A DNA stretch of 64,000 bases from CAZGSN01 sp964371655 (GCA_964371655.1 CAYJOD010000003.1:62001-126000), one strand, 5' to 3'. Shown: positions 50,191 to 58,906, counted from the first letter of the stretch. The notes: generated by a model not told the origin, from the sequence alone. Numbers and translations are program-made.

Positions 50191-50940
50191 TCAGATCTTC
50201 ATGACGCCACGGCGCGGCGAGGTCGTGGCGAACGTCTCCTTGGTCAGACGCACGCCCATCTCGGCAAGCACGCGGCGATGCTCCGCCGGCGGTGTGCGGA
50301 TGATGCGGTCCTCGATCGGCTTGAGCTTTTGGAAGCTGTCGACGGTGAGGACGCGATCAACGAAGGCGGCGGTCTGCGGCCATCGCGTTGCATCGACGCG
50401 AAAGCGCGCGAAGGCGGCATTGCGGAAGAAGACGGCGAGCGACACGTCGGCAATCGATAGGCTGCCGAACAAGAACCCTTGCGCCGGAACCTGGGCTTCG
50501 AGGTAGTCGAGGACGTGCGGTATCTCGATGTTGAGGACGTTGTTCAAGATCTCTTGATCGGTCGGTTGTCCGAATACGAACGGGTTGATCGCGACCTGAT
50601 TGAAGAGGCCCCAGATGAAGACCTCGCCCATGCGTGTGTCGGCGAACTCTTCCAACCAACGCGCCCACGCCCGCTCGACGATGTCGGTGGGATACATGGC
50701 GGGCTGCGGGTAACGGTCTTCGAGATACTGGCAGATGACCGATGAGTCGGTCAGCGTCACCAAGTCGTCGGTGAACACTGGGATGCGACGAATCGGGCTC
50801 AGCTCCGAAAAGCGTTCGTTGCCGAAGAACGGAATGATCGGATCGATCTCGTAGTCGAGACCCTTGCGGTCGAGGAACACGAGCACCTTGCGGACATAGG
50901 GTGAGAGGAAGCTACCGATGATACGGACTGGATCTGCCAT
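50191..50940 (-). CDS. Glutathione S-transferase family protein
   Basis: A 249-aa GST. The thioredoxin-like N-terminal domain (about 5-80) starts VRIIGSFLSPYVRKVLVFLD, with a serine/tyrosine where the catalytic residue is expected, then IRRIPVFTDDLVTLTDSSVI (cis-Pro and glutathione-binding Ser). The helical C-terminal domain follows (about 90-225), including FGSLSIADVSLAVFFRN, the N-capping motif. Substrate unknown. A 22-bp perfect palindrome lies about 50 bp upstream of its start and may control it. Confidence 0.9.
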   Translation of the reverse strand: MADPVRIIGSFLSPYVRKVLVFLDRKGLDYEIDPIIPFFGNERFSELSPIRRIPVFTDDLVTLTDSSVICQYLEDRYPQPAMYPTDIVERAWARWLEEFADTRMGEVFIWGLFNQVAINPFVFGQPTDQEILNNVLNIEIPHVLDYLEAQVPAQGFLFGSLSIADVSLAVFFRNAAFARFRVDATRWPQTAAFVDRVLTVDSFQKLKPIEDRIIRTPPAEHRRVLAEMGVRLTKETFATTSPRRGVMKI

Positions 50941-50991
50941 ACGGGTATGGTCCTAGGCGAAAGTCAGACTCTCGAGTGTTTGCGTGTCCGG

Positions 50992-51013
50992 ATGGTGTGT
51001 CGCGACACACCAT
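50992..51013. promoter_or_regulatory. 22-bp perfect palindrome upstream of the GST gene
   Basis: The left half is ATGGTGTGTCG and the right half is its exact reverse complement, with no spacer. It lies 52 bp upstream of the GST start. It could be an operator or a dispersed palindromic repeat; a second repeat (GCGCGCCCCTACG/CGTAGGGGCGCA) follows at 51038-51100. Confidence 0.55.
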
Positions 51014-51037
51014 GGAGATTGTCTTAAGACGGGCAGG

Positions 51038-51100
51038 GCGCGCCGCCGCGCGCCCCTACGCAATTGGGTTCGTCCCGTAGGGGCGCATGGCGTGCGCCCT
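51038..51100. repeat. GCGCGCCCCTACG / CGTAGGGGCGC inverted repeat
   Basis: CCGCGCGCCCCTACG and CGTAGGGGCGCATGGCG mirror each other around CAATTGGGTTCGTCC. Such GTAGGGGCGC units are common intergenic repeats in many bacteria. No gene lies in this gap. Confidence 0.7.
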
Positions 51101-51155
51101 CTTGGGGCGGTGTTGAGATAAACTCCATGTCGTGCACCGACGGCGACGAGCTCCG

Positions 51156-51554
51156 TCAAGACGCGGTAGCCTCCTGGAGCGCCGCCGCCAGACGCGGCCC
51201 GACTTCGGCGAGCAGCGCTTCCATCGCCGAGCGTGGCCGCACCATGACTGTGAGATCGGCGACTTGGCCCGCGGCGTTGAAACGCAACAGGTCGATTCCT
51301 TGCGCGTCGCGGTTACGCACCTTGGCGGAAAAGATCAGCGCCTTGGTGCCATCGGCGCCGTCGAGCTCGTCGGTGTAATGAAAACCCTGAAACACCTCCA
51401 TGATGATGCCGAGCAAACGGCGGATCGCCGCTTTGCCTTCGAACGGCTGAAACGTAATCGGGCTGTGCAGGACGGCGTCGTCGGCAAAGTGGGCCATGAT
51501 TTGGTTCAGGTCGCCGCTTTCAACGGCGCGCCGGAATTGAGCTCGATCCATCAT
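51156..51554 (-). CDS. NTF2-like/SnoaL-like protein
   Basis: A 132-aa cone-shaped NTF2-fold protein. Typical parts are FRRAVESGDLNQIMAHFADD, AVLHSPITFQPFEGKAAIRR, and the paired strands ALIFSAKVRNRDAQGIDLL, FNAAGQVADLTVMVRPRSAM. Members include polyketide cyclases and ketosteroid isomerases as well as non-enzymes. The substrate is unknown. It starts at ATG 51554, and a similar protein is encoded 122 bp upstream on the same strand. Confidence 0.85.
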   Translation of the reverse strand: MMDRAQFRRAVESGDLNQIMAHFADDAVLHSPITFQPFEGKAAIRRLLGIIMEVFQGFHYTDELDGADGTKALIFSAKVRNRDAQGIDLLRFNAAGQVADLTVMVRPRSAMEALLAEVGPRLAAALQEATAS

Positions 51555-51618
51555 CCTTTGCGCTCCTCGTTCCCACCCCCTATCGCGGCCGCCTCCCGTA
51601 AGACAAGAGCGGCCAGGC

Positions 51619-51667
51619 GGTTGTTAGGTTGTTGGTTGTTAGGGAAGATGCGCCTAACAACCAACCC
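51619..51667. repeat. GGTTGTTAGG / CCTAACAACC inverted repeat
   Basis: GGTTGTTAGGTTGTTGGTTG and CCTAACAACCAACCC mirror each other across a short centre, another mirrored-tandem module between the two NTF2-like genes. Confidence 0.7.
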
Positions 51668-51676
51668 TCCGAATAC

Positions 51677-52123
51677 TCAGGTATACGACGGGTCGAGCTC
51701 GACGCCGTTGTCGCGCTGCCACGCCAGCGCCGCTTCCTCCATGCTGGGCTCGTAGGCATCGCCGAGGTAAACGATCTTGCCGTCGCCGTAACGGACCACC
51801 GAGCGCCCGCGCAAAACGTAGGGTGTCCAGCCTGCCTTGGCGTAGGTGACCTCCCAGCTCATGCGAATCTCGGAAGCATCGACCTCGGGGCCGCTGCTGA
51901 CCTTGATGTTGCGGCCCTCGAACTTGCGATCGAAGCCGTCGAGAGACTTCTTCATTCCCTTGAAGATCGCGTCGGGACCTTGGAGCCGGCAGCCGAACGA
52001 CTTGGCTTTTACCTCATAGACCGCGTCGTCGGCGAAGTACTGCCGCAATCGTGTCCAGTCATCGTCGGTCAGGGTCTTTTCGAAGTCACCCGCGTACGCC
52101 AGGAACGACTGTAGTATGCTCAT
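51677..52123 (-). CDS. NTF2-like/SnoaL-like protein
   Basis: A 148-aa NTF2-fold protein. FEKTLTDDDWTRLRQYFADD, AVYEVKAKSFGCRLQGPDAI and the strand pair IRMSWEVTYAKAGWTPYVLR, GRSVVRYGDGKIVYLGDAYE are seen. ATG 52123 begins the domain; the upstream in-frame ATG at 52204 adds a tail that is not conserved-looking. Ligand unknown. Confidence 0.85.
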   Translation of the reverse strand: MSILQSFLAYAGDFEKTLTDDDWTRLRQYFADDAVYEVKAKSFGCRLQGPDAIFKGMKKSLDGFDRKFEGRNIKVSSGPEVDASEIRMSWEVTYAKAGWTPYVLRGRSVVRYGDGKIVYLGDAYEPSMEEAALAWQRDNGVELDPSYT

Positions 52124-52299
52124 AGTGCGCGACTTATCACTTTGGCCTTTCCCGGGGAACGCGAGTCGGAGAGAAAAGGCACCCGTAAATTTTGCGTAAC
52201 GCATTGTGTCCTGGCTGCTGGTACGCTGCGCGACGACGGGACCTGGGTTTCTCGAGAGTCCCGCATCCGATCGTGAGTACCGACTGGAGGAGCGAATCT

Positions 52300-55002
52300 A
52301 TGCGGCGAAGGGCAGTTCTCCGTGCGGCAGTGTTCTCGTGGCTTACGCTGATGATCTCGGCGGCCTACGGTCAGGGCGGGCCGGCGACGTCGAACCCCAT
52401 CCTCTTCGTGACCCAGGTGCCGGTCGGTATCTTCACCTCGGTGACCAGCACCTTTGGGAATCATGTACCGAGTATCGAGCAAGCACCGCGCGGCGGCGAC
52501 TTGGTGATCCGCTTTGGCGACGGGAGCTTGCGGTTCCTCACCCAGGAAGCCGGTTTCGGCAGTGCCGGCATGCAAGGTGCCAATGCCATCGCCGTGCGCG
52601 AGCCGTGCGTGCATTGGAGCGGCGGCAAAGCGTTGTTTGCCATGGTCGTTGGCGCGCCAACGCAGCGCTACCAGGTCAACCAGTACCACTGGCAGATTTA
52701 TGAGGTCACCGGCATAGGCCAGGGGGAGATCGCCAGCATTCGCCTAGTGGCCGGGCAGCCGGCCAACTTCAACAACGTCGCGCCCATTTATGCCACCGAT
52801 GGTCGCATTCTTTTTACTTCCGACCGGCCGCCAAGCGGCGCGGCGCATCATTACCCGCAACGCGATGAGTACGAGTCGGCGGCCACCGTGACCGGGATCT
52901 ACTCGCTTGACGAAGCCACCGGCACGTTGACGCTGATCGAGCACGCCCCGAGTGGGGTCTTCTCGCCGTCGCTCGACAGCTTCGGGCGCGTCATCTTCAC
53001 CAAGTGGGATCATCTGCAGCGTGACCAGCAAGGCGACGCGCCGGCGACGGCCGCCGCGTACCAGGCCTTCACGTATGCGAGCGAAGCGGCCGATGCCGCG
53101 ACGACAACCAGTCTGATCGGTGCCGAGGTGTTTCCGGAACCACGCACTGCGAATGATCCGGCCTATTCGCCGGCACTGTCGACACACTCGTTCAACCATT
53201 TCTTCCCCTGGGAGATCAACGAAGACGGAAGCGCGGAAGAGACGCTCAATCACGTCGGCCGCCACGAGCTTGGCGGCAGTTACACCGACGGTAGCTTCAG
53301 CGCCGATCCCAATTTGAGCTACTACGTGTCGCCCAACCTGCATGCGAATCAAACCACGCTCACGGGTTCGGCGGGGCTCTTCCATCTCCGTGAAGATCCC
53401 GTCAACCCCGGCGAGTTTCTGGCGACCTACTCGCAGGAGTTCGGCACCGCTACGGGTGGGACGTTGATGCGTTTGACCGGGGCACCGTCGATCAACGCCG
53501 ACGCGATGGTTCTGAGCGCCGTTACCCCGACGGGCAACGATGCTCAGGTGCCGCAGGCGACCGGCTACTTTCGCAATCCGCTGCCCTTGTCGGACGGCTC
53601 GCTGGTTGCCGTACATACGCCGGCGAGTGGGTATCTCACCAACCTGGGGAGTAGCTCGTCGCCCGACTGGTCGTACGACTTCCGTCTCAAGCTGCTCATG
53701 CCGCAGGGAACTTTCTGGGCTCCGGCCGCGAACCTGACCAACGGGCTGCAAAAGGACCTGAGCTGGTGGACACCCGATTTGCTGGCTTCGTACAACGGCC
53801 CGCTGTGGGAGCTCGATCCGGTCGAGGTGAGGAGCCGGCCGATCCCGCTCGCACGTGCGGCGGCGCTGCCGGCGATTGAAGCGGGCGTGTTCGACCAGGA
53901 AGGCGTCGACGTGGAGTCCTTCAAGACCTTCCTGCGTGGTAACCAACTGGCGCTGATCGTCAGTCGCAACGTGACGCAGCGTGATCGTGCCGATCGCCAG
54001 CAGCCGTTCAACCTGCAGGTGCCCGGCGGCGCCAGCTCGATCGCTGCCGGCGGGCAAGTCTACGACGTCGGCTATCTGCAGATCTTCCAGGGCGACGCCC
54101 TGCGCGGTTATGGCGACCCGAGCCAACCGGGCCGCGGCCGTCGCTTGCTGGCGCGGCCGATGCACGCGAGCGGTGTCTCGCAAGTGCCGGGCGCACCGAG
54201 CGGCGCGGTGGCGATTGGGCTCGACGGCTCGATGGCCGCCTTGGTGCCGGCGCGGCGTGCGTTGACTTGGCAGCTCACCGATCCGAACGGAAGCGGGGTG
54301 GTTCGCGAACGCAACTGGATCAGCTTTCAGTCCGGCGAGATCCGCGTGTGTGCGAGCTGTCACGGCATCAACACCCTCAGCCAAACCGGGGCCTTGCCAC
54401 CGACCAATGCGCCGCAGGCGCTGCACGATCTGCTGAATCAATGGAAGCAGCAAAACGGTGGTACGCCGCTGCCGAGCCCGACCGCTACGCCCGCGTCTAC
54501 GGCGATGGCCACACCGACAATCGGTAGTAGCGTTTGTAACAGTGGCATCGGCATCGAGAAGGCGCGCCTGCGCGCCAGGCCGGCATCGGGAACCATCGTC
54601 ATCCATGGCGAAGCGTTGATTCCGAAACCGTGGCACGGCGTCGCTCCGGCGACGAACGGCGTGCGACTTACGATCGACGGCGTTCTCGACATCACCGTAC
54701 CCGGCGGGGCGGGCTGGACGACCAACTTCGTCGGCCAGAGCTGGCGCTTCCGCGACACCTCCGGCCAGAACGGTGGCGTGCGTCGCATCGAGATCTCCGA
54801 CCGCTCGGCACGGCAGGACGGCAGGCTGTCGTTCACAGTGCGCCTTGACGGTGCTCCATCGGTGCCGGCGATCGGTGCGCAGGACGTGTCGATCGGATTT
54901 GGCGAGGCGGACGAATGCGCCACGGCGCACTTCAATGGACCAGAAGCGTCGAGCCCACGTTGTCGGGGCAACGTCGTGACCTTGGTGTGTGGGCGCGGCT
55001 AA
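52300..55002 (+). CDS. Large secreted protein with one CxxCH haem-binding site
   Basis: A 900-aa exported protein. The signal peptide (about 1-27, ending AAYGQGG) follows a strong CTGGAGG nine bases upstream. Most of the chain is beta-propeller-like (DGRILFTSDRPPSG, SLDSFGRVIFTKWDHLQRDQ, PATGYFRNPLPLSDGSLVAV). A single c-type haem site CASCHG (C684, C687, H688) precedes a Pro/Thr/Ser-rich linker. A C-terminal beta domain has three or more cysteines. The pattern of an N-terminal propeller and FTKWDHLQRDQ with CASCHG recalls hydrazine-synthase-alpha-like proteins of unknown function, but I cannot confirm this. It probably acts in the periplasm in an electron-transfer or binding role. Confidence 0.75.
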   Translation: MRRRAVLRAAVFSWLTLMISAAYGQGGPATSNPILFVTQVPVGIFTSVTSTFGNHVPSIEQAPRGGDLVIRFGDGSLRFLTQEAGFGSAGMQGANAIAVREPCVHWSGGKALFAMVVGAPTQRYQVNQYHWQIYEVTGIGQGEIASIRLVAGQPANFNNVAPIYATDGRILFTSDRPPSGAAHHYPQRDEYESAATVTGIYSLDEATGTLTLIEHAPSGVFSPSLDSFGRVIFTKWDHLQRDQQGDAPATAAAYQAFTYASEAADAATTTSLIGAEVFPEPRTANDPAYSPALSTHSFNHFFPWEINEDGSAEETLNHVGRHELGGSYTDGSFSADPNLSYYVSPNLHANQTTLTGSAGLFHLREDPVNPGEFLATYSQEFGTATGGTLMRLTGAPSINADAMVLSAVTPTGNDAQVPQATGYFRNPLPLSDGSLVAVHTPASGYLTNLGSSSSPDWSYDFRLKLLMPQGTFWAPAANLTNGLQKDLSWWTPDLLASYNGPLWELDPVEVRSRPIPLARAAALPAIEAGVFDQEGVDVESFKTFLRGNQLALIVSRNVTQRDRADRQQPFNLQVPGGASSIAAGGQVYDVGYLQIFQGDALRGYGDPSQPGRGRRLLARPMHASGVSQVPGAPSGAVAIGLDGSMAALVPARRALTWQLTDPNGSGVVRERNWISFQSGEIRVCASCHGINTLSQTGALPPTNAPQALHDLLNQWKQQNGGTPLPSPTATPASTAMATPTIGSSVCNSGIGIEKARLRARPASGTIVIHGEALIPKPWHGVAPATNGVRLTIDGVLDITVPGGAGWTTNFVGQSWRFRDTSGQNGGVRRIEISDRSARQDGRLSFTVRLDGAPSVPAIGAQDVSIGFGEADECATAHFNGPEASSPRCRGNVVTLVCGRG

Positions 55003-55022
55003 CTGGGCCGGGAGCGCTGCGG

Positions 55023-55098
55023 CGTATCTCGTATCTCGTGAAGCGTATCTCGTTGCTCTCTTATCCTGTCTTCGACGAGATACGAGATACGAGATACG
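55023..55098. repeat. GTATCTC / GAGATAC mirror repeat, uninterrupted copy
   Basis: CGTATCTCGTATCTCGTGAA on the left and ACGAGATACGAGATACGAGA on the right mirror each other across about 30 bp. Same unit as the interrupted repeat at 49893-50184. Lies 106 bp before the next ribosome-binding site. Confidence 0.8.
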
Positions 55099-55207
55099 GG
55101 CCCGCCGTTAGACCTCCCTCGCCCCGCCTTGTCTTCTCGCTCCCGGTCAGATCTAAGCAGCTGACGCCCGCGGCACGTCTCGGGAGAAATTGCACAAGGA
55201 GCGATCG

Positions 55208-56902
55208 ATGATTCTTCTCAATCCCAAGCAGCACACGCGACCCTATCCCGACCCGCGCTCGCGGGAGATCATGCTGAAGACGATCGAGTTCTTCGAGAGC
55301 AAAGGGAAGCGCAAGCTCAAAGAGGATGATCGTGATCGGGTCTGGTACGCCGACTTCCTCGACTTCGTGCGCCGCGAGCGCATCTTTGCGACCTTGCTCA
55401 CGCCCTCCGGCTACGGCGACGCCGATGCGCGTTGGGATACGTGGCGGCTGTGCGAGTTCGCCGAGATTCTCGGATTCTACGGGTTGGCCTACTGGTACAC
55501 GTGGCAGGTCTCCGTGCTCGGCCTCGGTCCGATCTGGATGAGCGCCAACGACGAGCTCAAACGCGAGGCCGCCAAACATCTTGAGGAGGGTGGGATCTTC
55601 GCCTTCGGTCTGTCGGAGCGCACCCACGGCGCCGACGTCTACTCGACCGAGGTGCGCCTGCGCCCGATCGATGAAGGACGTTACCTGGCCAACGGCGAGA
55701 AGTACTACATCGGCAACGCCAATCAGGCGGCGATGGTGTCGACCTTCGGCAAGCTCGGCGACGGCAAGGACTACGTCTTCTTCGTCACCCACCCGACGCA
55801 CGAGAGCTACGAGTGCGTGCGCAACGTCTGCAACACGCAGTCGTTCGTCGGCCAATTCGCCCTGCACGATTACCCGATCACCGAGGCCGAGATCTTGTCG
55901 AAGGGGCAAGCGGCATGGGACTCGGCGTTGAACACGGTCAACATCGGCAAGTTCAACCTCGGCTGGGCCTCGATCGGCATCTGCACGCACGCCTTCTACG
56001 AGGCCATCCATCACGCCGCCCACCGCCGTCTCTACGACATGGCGGTCACCGATTTCCCGCACGTGCGCCGTCTGTTCACCGACGCCTACGTGCGTCTGGT
56101 GGCGATGAAGCTGGTGGCGCTGCGCGCCGCCGACTATCTGCGCTCGGCGACGCGCGACGACCGCCGTTACCTGCTCTACAACCCGGTGGTGAAGATGAAG
56201 GTGACGACCCAGGGTGAGGACGTCATCAACCACCTGTGGGACGTCATCGCCGCCAAGGGTTTCGAAAGCGACATGTACTTCGAGATGGCGGCGCGCGACA
56301 TCCGCGGCCTGCCCAAGCTCGAGGGCACCGTGCACGTCAATATCGCGCTCATCGTGAAGTTCATGATCAACTACTTCACCAACCACGCCGACTTCGCCAC
56401 CATTCCACGGCGCGACGACGCGGCCAACGACGACTTTCTCTTCGACCAGGGAACCACGCGCGGTCTCGGGAAGATCCGTTTCCACGACTACGAGCCGGCG
56501 TTCGCCGCGTTCGACTTGCCAAACGTCAGACTGTTTCGCGAGCAGCTCGAGACCTTCAAACAGTGCATGATGACCGCGACCCCCGATCCGGCGCAGATGC
56601 GCGACACCGACTTCCTGCTGTCGGTCGGCGAGATCTTCACTACCATCGTCTACGCCCAGCTCATCGCCGAGAACGCGAAGATCTACGGGATCGCCGACGA
56701 CCTGGTGGATCAGATCTTCGATGTTCTCGTGCGCGATCTTTCGGGTTTTGCCCTGCAGCTCTACGGCAGACCGGTGACCAACGCGGCGCAGATGGAGTTC
56801 TGCCTGCGTCTGATCCGCAAGCCGGTCGCGGCCGAGGAACGTAGCCGCCGCATGTGGGACGAGGTATTGGCGCTGAAGGATGCCTACGAGATGAATCCCT
56901 GA
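55208..56902 (+). CDS. Acyl-CoA dehydrogenase family protein
   Basis: A 564-aa flavoprotein of the acyl-CoA dehydrogenase fold. Visible are IFATLLTPSGYGDADARWDT, the substrate-side turn FAFGLSERTHGADVYSTEV, NGEKYYIGNANQAAMVSTFG, and the C-terminal helical segment DRRYLLYNPVVKMKVTTQGE. The long C-terminus (from about 400) is larger than in standard short-chain dehydrogenases. AAGGAG lies upstream of ATG 55208. The catalytic glutamate cannot be assigned from sequence alone. The acyl substrate is unknown. No electron-transfer flavoprotein genes lie nearby. Confidence 0.88.
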   Translation: MILLNPKQHTRPYPDPRSREIMLKTIEFFESKGKRKLKEDDRDRVWYADFLDFVRRERIFATLLTPSGYGDADARWDTWRLCEFAEILGFYGLAYWYTWQVSVLGLGPIWMSANDELKREAAKHLEEGGIFAFGLSERTHGADVYSTEVRLRPIDEGRYLANGEKYYIGNANQAAMVSTFGKLGDGKDYVFFVTHPTHESYECVRNVCNTQSFVGQFALHDYPITEAEILSKGQAAWDSALNTVNIGKFNLGWASIGICTHAFYEAIHHAAHRRLYDMAVTDFPHVRRLFTDAYVRLVAMKLVALRAADYLRSATRDDRRYLLYNPVVKMKVTTQGEDVINHLWDVIAAKGFESDMYFEMAARDIRGLPKLEGTVHVNIALIVKFMINYFTNHADFATIPRRDDAANDDFLFDQGTTRGLGKIRFHDYEPAFAAFDLPNVRLFREQLETFKQCMMTATPDPAQMRDTDFLLSVGEIFTTIVYAQLIAENAKIYGIADDLVDQIFDVLVRDLSGFALQLYGRPVTNAAQMEFCLRLIRKPVAAEERSRRMWDEVLALKDAYEMNP

Positions 56903-56910
56903 GCTTTCCC

Positions 56911-57052
56911 GAGGGTTCAAGGGTTCAAGGGTCCTAGGGTTCAAGTCCGAGGGTTCAAGCGTCCGAACCCCCGAACCCCCGAACCCTTGAACCCTTGGAC
57001 CCTCTCTTCAGATCCACCCGCCAACAGCGGCGGCATAGCCGCCGCACTCCAC
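56911..57052. repeat. GGGTTCAAGGG mirror repeat plus GGCGGC half-module
   Basis: The left part is GAGGGTTCAAGGGTTCAAGG and the right part GAACCCTTGAACCCTTGG. A single arm of the AGTGCGG family (CGGCGGCATAGCCGCCGCACTCC, beginning at about 57028) follows. The gap up to 57123 holds no gene. Confidence 0.7.
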
Positions 57053-57123
57053 AATAAGCCGCCCCAGGTGGTTCCAATGCGCTGCCGTGCAGTGTTAGAC
57101 ACGGCGGCAAAGGAGTCACTCGT

Positions 57124-57507
57124 ATGGCGCTGGTTTCCCTGGTCGTGGTCTTGGCATTGGTAGAGTACTTCATCTTCGGCCTGATGGTCGGTCGGGCCCG
57201 GTTGCAGCATGGAGTCGAAGCACCGGCGACGTCGGGTCATCCCGTCTTCGATCGCACCATGCGCGTGCAGCAAAACACCCTCGAGCAGTTGGTGATCTTC
57301 ATCCCCTCGATGTACCTGTTCGGGCAGTTCGTCAGCACCGGCTTCGCGGCCCTGCTCGGCGTCGTCTTCATTGTCGGACGTGCGGTTTACTATCGCGCGT
57401 ACGTCGAGGACCCGAAGACACGCAGCGTCGGCTTCGCCCTGTCGGTGATCCCGCAGGTCATCCTCCTGCTCGGGGCGCTCCTCGGGGCGGCGGTCGCGGC
57501 GCTTTGA
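57124..57507 (+). CDS. MAPEG-family membrane protein
   Basis: A 127-aa protein with four predicted membrane helices. It matches the MAPEG family (membrane-associated eicosanoid/glutathione enzymes): early VEYFIFGLMVGRARLQHGVE, then the core TMRVQQNTLEQLVIFIPSMY, with RAVYYRAYVEDPKTRSVGF near the third helix. Bacterial members include glutathione-transferase-like proteins of unknown substrate. The GFA-type gene follows about 110 bp downstream on the same strand. Confidence 0.9.
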   Translation: MALVSLVVVLALVEYFIFGLMVGRARLQHGVEAPATSGHPVFDRTMRVQQNTLEQLVIFIPSMYLFGQFVSTGFAALLGVVFIVGRAVYYRAYVEDPKTRSVGFALSVIPQVILLLGALLGAAVAAL

Positions 57508-57619
57508 GTGCGATGAGCCCGGCCCGGTCGTAAACGGTGCTTGGACACGTTGACCCTCCTGATACGATGGCGGCAGCAGGTCGGAAGCGGCATCCGACTT
57601 CGTCAGAGGAGGTGGGACC

Positions 57620-58012
57620 ATGCGGGGCAGTTGTCGTTGTGGCGGCGTTGAGTTCGAGGCTAACAGCGTCTTCCTTTTCGGCCACTGTCACTGTTCGATG
57701 TGTCGTAAGGCGCACGGCGCTGCGTTTGCGACCTACGCCGAGATTCGAGCCACACAGTTCCGTTTCGTCAAGGGCGAGGATCTCGTGCAGCTCTACCAAT
57801 CCTCGCCGCAAGGTCATCGCGGCTTCTGCCGGGTCTGCGGTTCCAATGTCCCGGTGTACTCCCGCAACCGCAAGACGGTGTGGGTTCCCGCCGGCACGCT
57901 CGATGATGATCCCGGGATGCGGTCCACCTTTCACATGTTTGTCGGCTCCAGAGCGCCGTGGATGGCCCTCGACGACGAGCTTGCGAAGTACGACGAGTCT
58001 CCGCCGGAGTAA
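57620..58012 (+). CDS. GFA-family zinc protein
   Basis: A 130-aa GFA (glutathione-dependent formaldehyde-activating enzyme-like) protein. Zinc ligands are in RGSCRCGGVEF, FGHCHCSMCRKAHGAAF and FCRVCGSNVPVYS, the standard CxC...CxxC spacing. The end, PGMRSTFHMFVGSRAPWMAL, is also typical. Most such proteins have not been shown to bind formaldehyde. GAGGAGGTGGG precedes the ATG. Confidence 0.92.
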   Translation: MRGSCRCGGVEFEANSVFLFGHCHCSMCRKAHGAAFATYAEIRATQFRFVKGEDLVQLYQSSPQGHRGFCRVCGSNVPVYSRNRKTVWVPAGTLDDDPGMRSTFHMFVGSRAPWMALDDELAKYDESPPE

Positions 58013-58030
58013 CGGAGTAGGCCCGGAGCG

Positions 58031-58183
58031 CAGACTTCAGACTTCGGACCACAGGTTGCAGACTTGAGGAGCTTGCCAGCGAGCGGATGGCGTTCTCGTC
58101 CGTCGCAGGGCTCCGGAGGACGACTCCGGAGTGCGGCGTCGCAGGCGAAGGCCACAAGCCTGAAGTCCGAAGCCCGAAGCCTC
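58031..58183. repeat. CAGACTTCAGACTTCGG / CCGAAGTC-type mirror repeat
   Basis: CAGACTTCAGACTTCGGACC and GCCTGAAGTCCGAAGCCCGA mirror each other. A smaller CTCCGGA...TCCGGAG pair lies inside. Lies between the GFA and DUF385 genes. Confidence 0.65.
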
Positions 58184-58260
58184 CTTCGAATCGCACACGG
58201 CCTCGTTCCCGGTTGAATGCAGTGCGCTTGCCGGTCATACCGTGCTGTGGAGGATTGGCA

Positions 58261-58731
58261 ATGGCAAACAAGGCACCGCAACCGTGGACAGCCACGCAAG
58301 AACGAGTCGGCAACGTCGTGATCAAATGGATGTCGCTCGCCAATACCTTGCTCTACCGCATGAGCGGTGGTCGCCTGGGCGGACGCTTCCCGGGCGGCGC
58401 GCCGGTGTTGCTGCTGACGACAATCGGGCGCAAGTCGGGCCAGCCGCGCACCGCGCCGTTACTCTACCTCGAAGACGGCGATCGCCTGGTCGTGGTCGCG
58501 TCGAAAGGCGGCTTCGCGCACAGCCCGCTGTGGTTCCACAACCTCCAAGCCAACCCCGAGTGCGAGGTCGAAATCGGCGCGCAGAAGATTCCCATGCTCG
58601 CCCGCCACGCCAGCGCCGAAGAGAAGAAGGCGCTGTGGCCGAAGCTGGTGGCGATGTATCGTAGCTACGACGAGTATCAGGCGCGCACGACGCGCGACAT
58701 TCCGGTGTTGATCTTGACGAAGAGAATCTAG
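58261..58731 (+). CDS. Deazaflavin-dependent nitroreductase-like (DUF385) protein
   Basis: A 156-aa protein of the split-barrel DDN/DUF385 family. TTIGRKSGQPRTAPLLYLED, FAHSPLWFHNLQANPECEVE and KLVAMYRSYDEYQARTTRDI are family marks. Members use F420 or flavin. ATG 58261 has TGGAGG nearby; an earlier in-frame ATG at 58087 lies in the repeat region and is rejected. Substrate unknown. Confidence 0.88.
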   Translation: MANKAPQPWTATQERVGNVVIKWMSLANTLLYRMSGGRLGGRFPGGAPVLLLTTIGRKSGQPRTAPLLYLEDGDRLVVVASKGGFAHSPLWFHNLQANPECEVEIGAQKIPMLARHASAEEKKALWPKLVAMYRSYDEYQARTTRDIPVLILTKRI

Positions 58732-58744
58732 TCCCAATCAAAAA

Positions 58745-58906
58745 AGACTTTACCGCTGAGGCGCCGAGACGCTGAGCCAGCGCCGAGAAGAGAGAGGCAA
58801 ACACGAGGGCAGGAAGCTGCTGCAAGTGAGATTGGCGGCCAGTCCCCTTAGCAACTGAAGAACTCGTTCCTCTGCGCCTCTGCGTCTCTGCGGTGCAGCT
58901 CTTTTC
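58745..58906. repeat. GCTGAGGCGC mirror repeat (family A), copy 7
   Basis: The left arm TTTACCGCTGAGGCGCCGAG with ACGCTGAG, and the right arm CTCTGCGTCTCTGCGGTGCA, mirror each other across about 85 bp. It lies between the DUF385 and PpiD-like genes. Confidence 0.75.

Noticed and set aside
52744..54930. 728-aa minus-strand frame
   Set aside because: Antisense to the secreted haem protein, which has a signal peptide and good ribosome-binding site; Arg-rich composition is a high-GC artefact.
55061..56944. 627-aa minus-strand frame
   Set aside because: Antisense to the acyl-CoA dehydrogenase gene; rich in Val, His and Arg, no recognised domain.
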